Shown here: piece after piece, positions 42,842 to 50,407 of the stretch
How positions within the stretch are numbered: position 1 is the stretch's first letter
Layout: every line of letters begins with the position of its first letter
DNA from: Oscillospiraceae bacterium
GTDB lineage: Bacteria > Bacillota > Clostridia > Oscillospirales > Oscillospiraceae
Length of the DNA: 56,313 bases
Direction: 5' to 3'
NCBI GenBank assembly: GCA_017519005.1
Contig: JAFWTG010000072.1
Coordinates: forward strand, 1 to 56,313
The notes under the pieces: generated by a model
Told to the model about the DNA's origin: nothing
The model's database searches: none
Seen by the model: the letters and a program-made list of their open reading frames with translations, nothing else
Translations under genes and position numbers: made by a program

Positions 42842-43624
42842 ATGGACCAGCGGGTACGCTTTGAAATGCTTGTGGGCAAGGAAGGACTGGAAAAGCTGCG
42901 CAGGGCCAGGGTGGCCGTGTTTGGTCTGGGCGGCGTGGGCGGATACGTTGCGGAGGCCCTGGCCCGGGCCGGGATCGGGACTCTGGATCTGATCGACAAC
43001 GACCGGGTGGCCCTCTCCAATCTCAACCGGCAGATCATCGCCCTGCACAGCACCGTGGGGCAGACCAAGGTGGAGGCCGCGGCGGCCCGGATCCGGGACG
43101 TTGATCCCGAAATCACGCTGAATCTTTATCAGTGCTTCTATCTCCCGGAGACGCGGGATCAGTTCGATTTTACGGCCTACGACTACGTGGCGGACTGTAT
43201 CGACACGGTGACGGGAAAGCTGGACCTGGTGATGCAGTGCCGGGCCGCCGGGACGCCCATCATCTGCGCCCTGGGCACCGGAAATAAGCTGGACCCCGCC
43301 CGGCTGGAGCTGGCCGACATCTCTGAGACCGCCGTCTGCCCCCTGGCCCGGATCATGCGCAAGGAGCTGCGCCGCCGGGGCGTGGAGCATTTACAGGTGG
43401 TCTACTCCCGGGAGGAGCCCAGGCCCCCCCTATTTCAGCCTGGCCCGGAATCTGCGGAGCCTGTCGAGGGTGCGAAGACCGCGGAGGCCGCCGCGAGCCC
43501 GGAGGCTTATGGGAACAAGCGCCGCTCCGTTCCCGGCAGCTCCCCCTTCGTCCCCCCCGCCGCGGGCCTGCTGATCGCCTCGGCGGTGGTGCGGGATTTG
43601 TTGAACAAAAAGAAAGCGCCGTAG
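42842..43624 (+). CDS. tcdA: tRNA threonylcarbamoyladenosine dehydratase
   Basis: A 260-residue ThiF/E1-like ATP-dependent enzyme that cyclises t6A37 to ct6A37 in ANN-decoding tRNAs. Nucleotide site VFGLGGVGGYVAEALARAG, then DNDRVALSNLNRQI, and YVADCIDTVTGKLDL are intact. Between VVYSREEP and SSPFVPPAAGLLIAS is a longer, Glu/Ala/Pro-rich low-complexity stretch than in relatives, possibly repeat-derived. The TAG stop overlaps the start of a 25-nt palindromic repeat, and the last residues are NKKKAP. Confidence 0.92.
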   Translation: MDQRVRFEMLVGKEGLEKLRRARVAVFGLGGVGGYVAEALARAGIGTLDLIDNDRVALSNLNRQIIALHSTVGQTKVEAAAARIRDVDPEITLNLYQCFYLPETRDQFDFTAYDYVADCIDTVTGKLDLVMQCRAAGTPIICALGTGNKLDPARLELADISETAVCPLARIMRKELRRRGVEHLQVVYSREEPRPPLFQPGPESAEPVEGAKTAEAAASPEAYGNKRRSVPGSSPFVPPAAGLLIASAVVRDLLNKKKAP

Positions 43625-43645
43625 GGGCGCTCATTGAGCGCCCGC
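43621..43645 (+). repeat. 25-nt palindromic repeat, copy 2
   Basis: Begins GTAGGGGCG and forms GGGCGCTC-ATT-GAGCGCCC, ending GC. Its TAG supplies the tcdA stop codon. Confidence 0.85.
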
Positions 43646-43655
43646 CGTTCCCCTC

Positions 43656-43806
43656 GTTGTCATTCTGAGCGGAGCGCAGCGAAGTCGAAGAATCCGCCTC
43701 CCCCGCCTCCAAGCCTTCCCCTTGCGGGGAAGCTGCCTCGCTCCGCGAGGCGGATGAGGTGGCCTCCGTCCTGTCTTTCTGAGCCGCAGGCGAAGAATCC
43801 GTCTCC
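43656..43806. repeat. Composite repeat related to the in-frame ABC element
   Basis: Starts TTGTCATTCTGAGCGGAGCG, continues with GAAGTCGAAGAATCCGC as at 39759, then a CTTCCCC-TTGC-GGGGAAG hairpin and a GCCTCG-CTCCG-CGAGGC hairpin. It ends with a second same-sense TTTCTGAGCCGCAGGCGAAG copy with AATCCG. Conceptual translations here are repeat products, not genes. Confidence 0.7.
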
Positions 43807-43872
43807 CCCGTCTCCTTCCCGATCCAATCCTCGCCCCAGGAATCGCCCGCGTCCGCAACGGAAAACATCTGC

Positions 43873-43901
43873 TTGACATTTTCGCCTTCGTCGTCTACAA
43901 T
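43873..43901 (+). promoter_or_regulatory. Promoter without an obvious gene
   Basis: TTGACA, 17-nt spacer, TACAAT. It is followed by GAGGAG and ATG 43928, a frame of only six codons (MSNGFF) ending at 43948. Either a leader peptide or a remnant of a lost gene. Confidence 0.55.
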
Positions 43902-44112
43902 AAATTAGACCGAGGAGAACGCGAAGTATGAGCAATGGCTTCTTCTGAAGCAAATTGCGTCGCGGTAACTCGGTTTTATTATTTTTTTCAAGTTCCCCTT
44001 ACGGGCGGTATTCTGCCGTCCGGTTCGCTGCAGAAGAAAAATCATCCACAGGACGATCCAACCGGGTGGAGAGAACGGATTTTCCTGCGGCAAATTGTCC
44101 GCCCATGGCGGA

Positions 44113-44137
44113 CCGGGCGATCAATGATCGCCCCTAC
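44113..44137 (-). repeat. 25-nt palindromic repeat, copy 3
   Basis: Minus strand GTAGGGGCG start, stem GGGCGATC-ATT-GATCGCCC. Confidence 0.85.
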
Positions 44138-44177
44138 GGCGTGCTTGCTTTGTGATGCCGATTATTTGAAATAAGCA

Positions 44178-44206
44178 TTGACATTTTCACTGTTTTCATG
44201 TATTAT
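44178..44206 (+). promoter_or_regulatory. Promoter of the hyd maturation operon
   Basis: TTGACA, 17-nt spacer, TATTAT; predicted start near 44213, giving a leader of about 120 nt. Confidence 0.75.
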
Positions 44207-44212
44207 ATTCAC

Positions 44213-44295
44213 GTATCCTGACATGAGGGAGCAATCCCGGGGGAAAGGTGCGATAACGGGAACAGTATGACCGCGTTCGCACGCGGTCATTTTTT
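44213..44295 (+). promoter_or_regulatory. Candidate attenuator/riboswitch leader of the hyd operon
   Basis: GGGA-GCAA-TCCC (44227-44238, GNRA loop) shares TCCC bases with an alternative CCCG/CGGG pairing (44236-44239 with 44257-44260), so two folds compete. A 9-bp terminator ATGACCGCG/CGCGGTCAT (44267-44290) with T6 follows, 40 nt before the first gene. No known riboswitch class is recognised. Confidence 0.5.
44267..44295 (+). terminator. Intrinsic terminator inside the hyd leader
   Basis: Nine-bp perfect stem with TTCGCA loop and a T run. Located between promoter and first gene, so it implies conditional read-through. Confidence 0.75.
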
Positions 44296-44335
44296 GTTTT
44301 ACAAAACACTGAAATCATTGATATGGAGGTTCACT

Positions 44336-44593
44336 ATGGAAACCAGAGTCGCTGTCATCAGCATCATCGTGGAAAACAACGAGACCGTGGAGAAGCTCAA
44401 CGCCCTGCTCCACGACTACGGCCAGATCATCATCGGACGGATGGGCATCCCCTACCGGCCCCGCGGCATCAACATCATCAGCATCGCTGTGGACGGTCCT
44501 CAGGACCTGATCGCCGCCCTCTCCGGCAAGATCGGCGCCCTGCCCGGCGTCAGCGCCAAGACCGCCTACTCCAACGTGACCGGCAATGCCTGA
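44336..44593 (+). CDS. TM1266-type iron-only hydrogenase system regulator
   Basis: An 85-residue ACT/NikR-C-like small protein (TRVAVISIIVENNETVEKLN, YGQIIIGRMGIPY, INIISIAVDGPQDLIAALSGKIG). The TM1266 family sits with hyd genes and is named a putative regulator. GGAGG precedes ATG 44336. It overlaps hydE by 8 bp. Confidence 0.9.
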   Translation: METRVAVISIIVENNETVEKLNALLHDYGQIIIGRMGIPYRPRGINIISIAVDGPQDLIAALSGKIGALPGVSAKTAYSNVTGNA

Positions 44594-45629
44594 TCTGTTC
44601 TCCCTGATCGACAGACTGGAGCGGGAGCATTCTCTCTCCGAAGCCGAATATCAGACCCTGCTGGAAAACCGAAACGAAGCGCTCACAGCGGAGCTGCGGG
44701 AGCGGGCCGTCCGGGCGCGGAAGGCCGTCTACGGCAATACCGTGTTCACCCGCGGGCTGGTGGAGATCAGCAGCTTTTGCAAAAATGATTGCCTCTACTG
44801 CGGCCTGCGCCGGAGCAACGGGAAGGCGGAGCGCTACCGTCTGACGCCGGAGGACGTTCTGGCCTGCTGCCGGGAGGGCTGGGAGCTGGGCTTCCGGACC
44901 TTCGTGCTCCAGGGCGGCGAGGATGGCTGGTTCACCGACGAGCGCCTGACGCCCCTGCTGCGGCAGATCAAAGCGGAGTACCCGACCTGCGCCGTGACGC
45001 TTTCTCTGGGGGAACGGAGCCGGGAGAGCTATCAGAGGCTCTTTGACGCCGGGGCGGACCGCTATCTGCTGCGCCATGAGACCGCCGATAAAGCCCACTA
45101 TGAACGCCTGCACCCCGCGGAGCTGTCCTGGGCGCACCGGATGGACTGCCTCCGCACGCTGAAGGAGATCGGCTATCAGGTGGGCTGTGGCTTCATGGTG
45201 GGCTCCCCCGGCCAGACGGAGAAGGAGCTGGCGAAGGATCTCAAATTCGTCGAGAGCTTCCGGCCCGCCATGTGCGGCATCGGGCCGTTCATCCCCCACA
45301 AGGACACGCCGTTCTGCGATCAGCCGGCGGGCAGTGTGGAGCTGACTTGTTATCTGCTCTCCATCCTGCGGCTGATCCAGCCGAATCTGCTGCTGCCCGC
45401 CACCACGGCCCTTGGGACTCTGGACCCCCTGGGCCGGGAAAAAGGCATTCTGGCGGGGGCCAACGTGGTGATGCCCAACCTCTCCCCTGTCAGCGTCCGG
45501 AAAAAATACATGCTCTACGACAACAAAATCTGCACCGGCGAGGAATCCGCCCAGTGCAGAGGCTGTCTCTCCGCCCGCGTCGCCTCCATCGGTTACGAGC
45601 TGGTCACCGACCGCGGAGACCCGCGATGA
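44586..45629 (+). CDS. hydE: [FeFe]-hydrogenase maturase HydE
   Basis: A 347-residue radical SAM enzyme needed to build the 2Fe subcluster. SAM-cluster motif CKNDCLYCGL (CxxxCxxC), then VLQGGEDGWF and the ending CxGCLSARVASIGYE. With HydG and HydF it makes the dithiolate/CO/CN ligands. Start overlaps the preceding gene. Confidence 0.95.
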   Translation: MPDLFSLIDRLEREHSLSEAEYQTLLENRNEALTAELRERAVRARKAVYGNTVFTRGLVEISSFCKNDCLYCGLRRSNGKAERYRLTPEDVLACCREGWELGFRTFVLQGGEDGWFTDERLTPLLRQIKAEYPTCAVTLSLGERSRESYQRLFDAGADRYLLRHETADKAHYERLHPAELSWAHRMDCLRTLKEIGYQVGCGFMVGSPGQTEKELAKDLKFVESFRPAMCGIGPFIPHKDTPFCDQPAGSVELTCYLLSILRLIQPNLLLPATTALGTLDPLGREKGILAGANVVMPNLSPVSVRKKYMLYDNKICTGEESAQCRGCLSARVASIGYELVTDRGDPR

Positions 45630-45648
45630 TTTAGAACCCGTCTCTCCC

Positions 45649-45725
45649 GTAGGGGGCGGCGTCCTCGACGCCCCGAACTCCCCCAAACCGGAAACCTGCG
45701 GGCCGTCGAGGACGCCGGCCCCTAC
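45649..45725. repeat. Inverted pair of GTAGGGG palindromes between hydE and hydG
   Basis: Left 45649-45675 starts GTAGGGGGCGGCGTC with loop CTC and GACGCC. Right 45698-45725 is in opposite sense (GTCGAGGACGCC..CCCCTAC). They resemble an extended form of the 25-nt family. The 136-bp gap in an otherwise tight operon is mostly this element. Confidence 0.75.
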
Positions 45726-45765
45726 GACCTGATCCTGATAATATGATCTGAGAAAGGAAATCACT

Positions 45766-47223
45766 ATGTACCGCTACGATCCCAAATCCATGGACCCCAA
45801 TGAGTTTATCAACGATGCCGAGATCCGGGAGACCCTGGCCTATGCCGACGCCCACAAGAACGATATGGCGCTGATCAACGAGATTCTGGAGAAGGCCCGT
45901 CCTGTCCGGGAGGGCAACGGCTGTCACTGCCGCGGCCTGACCCACCGGGAGGCCTCCGTCCTGCTGGCCTGTGAGGACCCTCAGGTGCTGGAGCGAATCT
46001 ACGCGATCGCCGAGGAGATCAAGCTGGCCTTCTACGGCAACCGCATCGTTCTCTTCGCGCCGCTCTATCTCTCCAACTACTGCGTCAACGGCTGCGTCTA
46101 CTGCCCCTACCACCTGAAGAACAAGCACATCGCCCGGAAGAAGCTGACCCAGGAGGAGGTCCGGGACGAGGTCATCGCCCTGCAGGATATGGGTCACAAG
46201 CGTCTGGCCATCGAGGCCGGCGAGGACCCCAAGAACAACCCCATCGAGTACATTCTGGAGTGCATCAACACCATCTACTCCATCAAGCATAAAAACGGCG
46301 CCATCCGCCGGGTCAACGTGAACATCGCCGCCACCACCGTGGAGAACTACAAGAAGCTGAAGGACGCCGGCATCGGCACCTATATTCTCTTCCAGGAGAC
46401 CTACCACAAGGAGAGCTATCTGAAGCTCCATCCCACCGGACCCAAGCACGACTACGACTACCACACCACGGCCCACGACCGGGCCATGGAGGCGGGCATC
46501 GACGATGTGGGCCTGGGCGTGCTCTTCGGACTGGAGCTCTACCGCTACGAGTTCGCGGGCCTGCTGATGCACGCGGAGCACCTGGAGGCCGCCCACGGCG
46601 TGGGTCCCCACACCATCTCCGTTCCCCGGGTCAAGCCCGCCGACGACATCGACCCCGAGGAGTTCAACAACTCCATCTCCGACGAGATGTTCGCCAAGAT
46701 CACCGCCTGCATCCGGCTGGCGGTGCCCTACACCGGCATCATCATCTCCACCCGCGAGACCGAGGCCACACGATCCAAGCTGCTCCGCCTGGGCGTCAGC
46801 CAGGTCAGCGGCGGCTCCCGGACCTCCGTGGGCGGCTACGCGGGCTACAGTGCCGACGAGCGGCCCCACGACACCGAGCAGTTCGACGTCTCCGACCAGC
46901 GCTCTCTGGACGAGGTGGTCCGCTGGCTCATGGAGAACGGCCACATTCCCTCCTTCTGCACGGCCTGCTACCGGGAGGGCCGCACCGGAGACCGCTTCAT
47001 GAGCCTCTGCAAGTCCGGCCAGATTCTCAACTGCTGCCACCCCAACGCCCTCATGACCCTGACCGAGTACCTGGTGGACTACGCCAGCCCGGAGACCAGG
47101 GAGATCGGCTTCCGGATGGTAGAGGAGGAGCTGAAGAAGATTCCCAGAGACCGGGTCCGGGAGATCGCCCGGGAGCACATTGAGGCCATCAAGGCCTCCA
47201 ACGCCCGGGATTTCAGGTTTTAA
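45766..47223 (+). CDS. hydG: [FeFe]-hydrogenase maturase HydG
   Basis: A 485-residue radical SAM tyrosine lyase that releases CO and cyanide for the H-cluster. SAM motif CVNGCVYCPYH (CxxxCxxC). The C-terminal auxiliary cluster region has CTACYREGRTGDRFM and SGQILNCCHPNALMTL. Length matches the family. AAAGGAAATC precedes the ATG. Confidence 0.97.
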   Translation: MYRYDPKSMDPNEFINDAEIRETLAYADAHKNDMALINEILEKARPVREGNGCHCRGLTHREASVLLACEDPQVLERIYAIAEEIKLAFYGNRIVLFAPLYLSNYCVNGCVYCPYHLKNKHIARKKLTQEEVRDEVIALQDMGHKRLAIEAGEDPKNNPIEYILECINTIYSIKHKNGAIRRVNVNIAATTVENYKKLKDAGIGTYILFQETYHKESYLKLHPTGPKHDYDYHTTAHDRAMEAGIDDVGLGVLFGLELYRYEFAGLLMHAEHLEAAHGVGPHTISVPRVKPADDIDPEEFNNSISDEMFAKITACIRLAVPYTGIIISTRETEATRSKLLRLGVSQVSGGSRTSVGGYAGYSADERPHDTEQFDVSDQRSLDEVVRWLMENGHIPSFCTACYREGRTGDRFMSLCKSGQILNCCHPNALMTLTEYLVDYASPETREIGFRMVEEELKKIPRDRVREIAREHIEAIKASNARDFRF

Positions 47224-47226
47224 GCT

Positions 47227-48441
47227 ATGAGTCTGAACGAAACTGTCTCCGCTGAACGGCTGCATATTGCCTTCTTTGGGAAGCGCAACGCAGGCAAGTC
47301 CAGTCTGGTCAACGCCGTGACCGGGCAGAAGCTTGCCGTCGTCTCCGACATTCCCGGCACCACCACGGACCCAGTGAAAAAAGCCATGGAGCTTCTGCCT
47401 CTGGGCCCAGTGGTAATCATCGACACCCCCGGCTATGACGACGAGGGCGAGCTGGGCGCGCTTCGGGTGGAGAAGACCAACGAGATTCTGGAGAAGACCG
47501 ACGTTGCCGTGCTGGTCTACGACGCCTCTGTCGGCATTCGTGCCGAAGACCGGGCGCTGCTGGAAAAGCTGAAGGCACGGAAGCTGCCCGTGGTACTGGC
47601 GGCAAACAAATGCGATCTCGCCTCCGCAGGGGCGGCCATTGGCCGCCCGCCCGAGGGAGAAGCGCCAATGCTCTTATCGGCTTTGACCGGCGAGGGTGTC
47701 CGGGAGCTCAAGGAGCGGCTGGCCGCCCTGGGCCGCACGGCAAAGGCACCCAAATACATCCTGGCCGATCTGGTCTCCCCCGGCGACAGGGTGATCCTGG
47801 TGACGCCCATCGACGAGAGCGCGCCCAAGGGTCGTCTGATTCTGCCCCAGCAGCTAACGCTCCGGGAGCTGCTGGACCTGCACTGCGTTCCGATCTGCTG
47901 TCAGGTGGAGGAGCTTTCCAACCTTCTGGACGCGCTGAACACGCCGCCCCGCCTGGTGGTAACCGACTCCCAGGCCTTCGGAAGGGTCTCCCCGCTCGTT
48001 CCCGTTTCCATCCCGCTGACCTCCTTCTCCATCCTCTTTGCCCGCTACAAGGGCGAGCTGCGGCAGCTGGCGGAAGGCGCGAGAGCCCTATCCGCCCTGA
48101 AGGACGGGGATCGGGTTCTGATCTCCGAGGGCTGTACCCACCACCGCCAGTGCAACGATATCGGCACGGTCAAAATCCCCGGCTGGGTCAGAAACTATAC
48201 CGGGAAAGCGTTGGATTTCAGCTTTACGTCCGGCGGCGAATTCCCAGAGGAGCTGTCGGCTTACGATCTGGTAATCCACTGCGGCGGCTGCATGCTCAAC
48301 GAGGCTGCCATGAAGCATCGCATGGAGGTCGCCCGGCGCTGCGGCGTCCCGATGGTCAACTACGGCGTCGCCATCGCCCAGATGCACGGCATTCTGTCCC
48401 GCAGCCTGGAACCGTTTCAAGAGGCGCTTTCGCTCCATTGA
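47227..48441 (+). CDS. hydF: [FeFe]-hydrogenase maturation GTPase HydF
   Basis: A 404-residue scaffold GTPase that carries the 2Fe precursor to the hydrogenase. G1 GKRNAGKSSLVNA, G3 DTPGYDDEG, G4 NKCD. The C-terminal cluster ligands CTHHRQC and HCGGCMLNEAAM are intact. Directly after NKCDLAS, residues ~134-142 (AGAAIGRPP) are coded by a 25-nt palindromic repeat, an in-frame insertion. Starts 3 bp after hydG. Confidence 0.95.
   Translation: MSLNETVSAERLHIAFFGKRNAGKSSLVNAVTGQKLAVVSDIPGTTTDPVKKAMELLPLGPVVIIDTPGYDDEGELGALRVEKTNEILEKTDVAVLVYDASVGIRAEDRALLEKLKARKLPVVLAANKCDLASAGAAIGRPPEGEAPMLLSALTGEGVRELKERLAALGRTAKAPKYILADLVSPGDRVILVTPIDESAPKGRLILPQQLTLRELLDLHCVPICCQVEELSNLLDALNTPPRLVVTDSQAFGRVSPLVPVSIPLTSFSILFARYKGELRQLAEGARALSALKDGDRVLISEGCTHHRQCNDIGTVKIPGWVRNYTGKALDFSFTSGGEFPEELSAYDLVIHCGGCMLNEAAMKHRMEVARRCGVPMVNYGVAIAQMHGILSRSLEPFQEALSLH
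47626..47650 (+). repeat. 25-nt palindromic repeat, copy 4, inside hydF
   Basis: GCAGGGGCG start, stem GGGCGGCC-ATT-GGCCGCCC, ending GC. Same triloop and outer bases as copies 2 and 3 with a changed but complementary inner stem. Confidence 0.85.
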
Positions 48442-48456
48442 CGCTGCACGCAAACA

Positions 48457-48498
48457 TTCCCCCACGCAAAACCGCTTCACAGGTTTTGCGTGGGGGAA
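48457..48498 (+). terminator. Terminator of the hyd operon
   Basis: A 17-bp perfect stem (TTCCCCCACGCAAAACC and complement), 8-nt loop, then AATCTTTTTT. Confidence 0.9.
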
Positions 48499-48520
48499 AA
48501 TCTTTTTTCGGCTGCGTTGA

Positions 48521-48549
48521 TTGATTTCGAAGGGAATTGCGTCTATGAT
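48521..48549 (+). promoter_or_regulatory. Promoter of the second sigma/anti-sigma pair
   Basis: TTGATT, 17-nt spacer, TATGAT; leader about 25 nt. Confidence 0.6.
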
Positions 48550-48581
48550 AGATGAAGGGCCCTTCACAAAGGAGGAATTAC

Positions 48582-49139
48582 ATGACTGACAACGAGATTA
48601 TCCAGATGCTGGAAGCAAGACGGGAATCCGGAATCTCCGCGCTCAGCGAACAATACGGCGCGTATTGCAGACAGATCGCGTTTCGCCTGACCGGCCGACC
48701 GGAGGACGCCGAGGAAGTCGTCAACGACGTCTGGTTGCGGGCATGGGAGAGCATTCCGCCGCAAAAACCAATCAGCCTGCAACATTACCTTGCGAAGCTG
48801 ACGCGAAATCTGTCCTTCGACCGGATCCGCAGGCAGAAAGCCGAAAAGCGGGGTGGAAATGAGCTTCCGCTGGTTTTGGAGGAATTGGAAAATTGTCTTC
48901 CCGCCGGGGAGACGCCGGAATCAAGCTTGAGCGTCAAGGAGCTCGGCTCCGCAATCAACCGCTTTTTGGATACACAGCCTCGCCGCAATCAGGATATCTT
49001 TTTGCGCCGGTATTTCTTCTCAGAAACCGTGGCGGAAATCGCGTCGCGTTATCACATGCGTGAGGATAACGTCCGCCTGACCCTTTCGCGTACAAGAACC
49101 AAACTGAAAGCTTATCTCAAACAAGGAGGATATTTATGA
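48582..49139 (+). CDS. ECF-type RNA polymerase sigma factor
   Basis: A 185-residue ECF sigma factor, paralogous to 9766-10323. Region 2 AFRLTGRPEDAEEVVNDVWL (read near residue 28) and RAWESIPPQKP; region 4 DTQPRRNQDIFLRRYFFSET and SRYHMREDNVRLTLSRTR. AAAGGAGG precedes ATG 48582; an ATG at 48552 in frame is weaker. It overlaps the next gene by 4 bp (ATGA). Confidence 0.9.
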   Translation: MTDNEIIQMLEARRESGISALSEQYGAYCRQIAFRLTGRPEDAEEVVNDVWLRAWESIPPQKPISLQHYLAKLTRNLSFDRIRRQKAEKRGGNELPLVLEELENCLPAGETPESSLSVKELGSAINRFLDTQPRRNQDIFLRRYFFSETVAEIASRYHMREDNVRLTLSRTRTKLKAYLKQGGYL

Positions 49140-49741
49140 ATACGGATCAATTATTTGAAGCCATCGGAGAAGTCGATGCGGAGAAGCTCCGGCACAGCGA
49201 GCAGTCCCCGCGCAGACACAGACCGCTTCGTTTTGTCGGCGTCCTGGCCGCCGTCATCGCTTCTCTGGCCGCTTTAACGCTGATTGTGAACGCCTCAACC
49301 GACGGCGCCATGCTGAACGTACTTCGCATCTGGCTCAACGGAGAGTCGATTCAGACCAACGATCCCCGGGTTCAACAAAGCACGGACGCAAACGGCAACG
49401 ACATCCTGCAGATCGACGTAGATTCTAAAGACTATGAGCTTATCGCGGCAAAAACCGATGAATCGAAGGAAAGCCTCGTCATTCAGAGATACCTTTCCAA
49501 CGAGGACGGCCAGATGCTTGGCTTCGTCATGCAATTGAACCAGGTGGAAGAGCGCGACGGAAAAATCATCCTGATTTACGGAGGAGACGAAATCGACCTG
49601 ACGGAAAAGCTCCAAAATTCCGATGAATGCACAGTGGATTATTCCGTCTACTGGGACAACAAGCTTGCCTCCCATATCTTAATCCGGGTTCAGAAGACTG
49701 CAAACGGACAGTATTACGTTTTCACAGAGCCGGCAAAATGA
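49136..49741 (+). CDS. Probable membrane anti-sigma factor
   Basis: A 201-residue protein: short cytoplasmic N-terminus (MNTDQLFEAIGEVDAEKLRH), one membrane segment at ~31-53 (FVGVLAAVIASLAALTLIV) and an extracytoplasmic domain of ~145 residues. Topology and coupling to the sigma gene match the larger protein at 8558-9769; the N-terminal IG.(I/V)DA is shared. Outer domain not assigned. Confidence 0.72.
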   Translation: MNTDQLFEAIGEVDAEKLRHSEQSPRRHRPLRFVGVLAAVIASLAALTLIVNASTDGAMLNVLRIWLNGESIQTNDPRVQQSTDANGNDILQIDVDSKDYELIAAKTDESKESLVIQRYLSNEDGQMLGFVMQLNQVEERDGKIILIYGGDEIDLTEKLQNSDECTVDYSVYWDNKLASHILIRVQKTANGQYYVFTEPAK

Positions 49742-49781
49742 TCCGCAAACTCGCCTTCGGCTGAGTAAATATTCCCAAAAA

Positions 49782-49822
49782 TCTCCCCACGCTGATCCTG
49801 TTTTCGGATTGGCGTGGGGAGA
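49782..49822. terminator. Bidirectional terminator
   Basis: TCTCCCCACGC pairs with GCGTGGGGAGA around a partly paired 19-nt loop; T tract on the plus strand (ATTTTATTG) and T-rich minus side. Confidence 0.8.
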
Positions 49823-49840
49823 AATTTTATTGTTTTAGTT

Positions 49841-50407
49841 TTACAGTGTCAGCCACTCAAAGGGGTACTCGGAAAGCTGCTCCCGCTGATGGGTGGAGAG
49901 CAGCAGGGTCCTCCCCTGCCGATTGGCGAGAATGAAGTCGGCGGTGTGGCGCAGGGTGTCCTCGTCCAGGCCGGTGAAGGGCTCGTCCATGAGGACGCAG
50001 TCGCTGTCGGCCCAAAGGGCCCGGGCAATGGCGACCCGGCGCTGCATACCGCCGGAGAGCTCCTCCACGGGCTGCTCCAGGCTGTCCGCCGGCAGAATTC
50101 CGGAGAGAAACAGCCGACAATCCTCCCGATCGCGTTTCCCGCCGCGCACGAACAGCAGCTGCTCCACGGGGGTTCGCCCCGGCAGAAGCCTGTCGTTCTG
50201 GAACACGGCGGAAAACTGCAGACCCTGGGTCACGGCTCCGGCGTCCGGCTGCAGCAGACCCATGATGATCCGCAGCAGCGTGGTTTTCCCTCGCCCGGAG
50301 GGAGCCGTCAGTCCGTAGAGCCCGCCGTCCGGAAGGGTCAGGTCGAAGCGGTCAAAAATCTGCTTCTCTCCGAAGCTGTGGCAGAGGCCGCGAATTTGAA
50401 CGTCCAT
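49841..50407 (-). CDS. ABC importer ATP-binding protein, NitT/TauT type
   Basis: A short, 188-residue ATPase (most relatives ~250). Walker A APSGRGKTT, signature ELSGGMQRRVAIARAL, Walker B CVLMDEPFTGLDEDT and switch His in LLSTHQRE are present. It lacks the usual C-terminal extension. The Q-loop FQNDRLLP is intact. Immediately adjacent to the permease gene with no gap. Confidence 0.92.
   Translation of the reverse strand: MDVQIRGLCHSFGEKQIFDRFDLTLPDGGLYGLTAPSGRGKTTLLRIIMGLLQPDAGAVTQGLQFSAVFQNDRLLPGRTPVEQLLFVRGGKRDREDCRLFLSGILPADSLEQPVEELSGGMQRRVAIARALWADSDCVLMDEPFTGLDEDTLRHTADFILANRQGRTLLLSTHQREQLSEYPFEWLTL

Larger units (their letters stand above)
43807..44177. other. Repeat-rich intergenic region before the hyd operon
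   Basis: Holds a promoter (43873-43901), a six-codon frame, an inverted pair around TCCGCC-CAT-GGCGGA (about 44098-44112) and palindrome copy 3. I see no full-length gene. It may be the remains of a disrupted gene. Confidence 0.5.

Noticed and set aside
43634-43876. Short open frames translating to CHSERSAAKSKN and similar
   Set aside because: These are conceptual translations of the repeat element, not conserved proteins.
44060-44090. T-box-like GGGTGG string
   Set aside because: The full antiterminator consensus is missing, no specifier stem was found, and the downstream genes are not amino-acid related.
45631-47265. Minus-strand open frame across hydG
   Set aside because: Shadow of HydG, which has intact radical SAM motifs.
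49841-50407. Frameshifted or truncated ABC ATPase
   Set aside because: Short, but all motifs are present and the frame ends before a terminator; no remnant of a longer C-terminus was seen.
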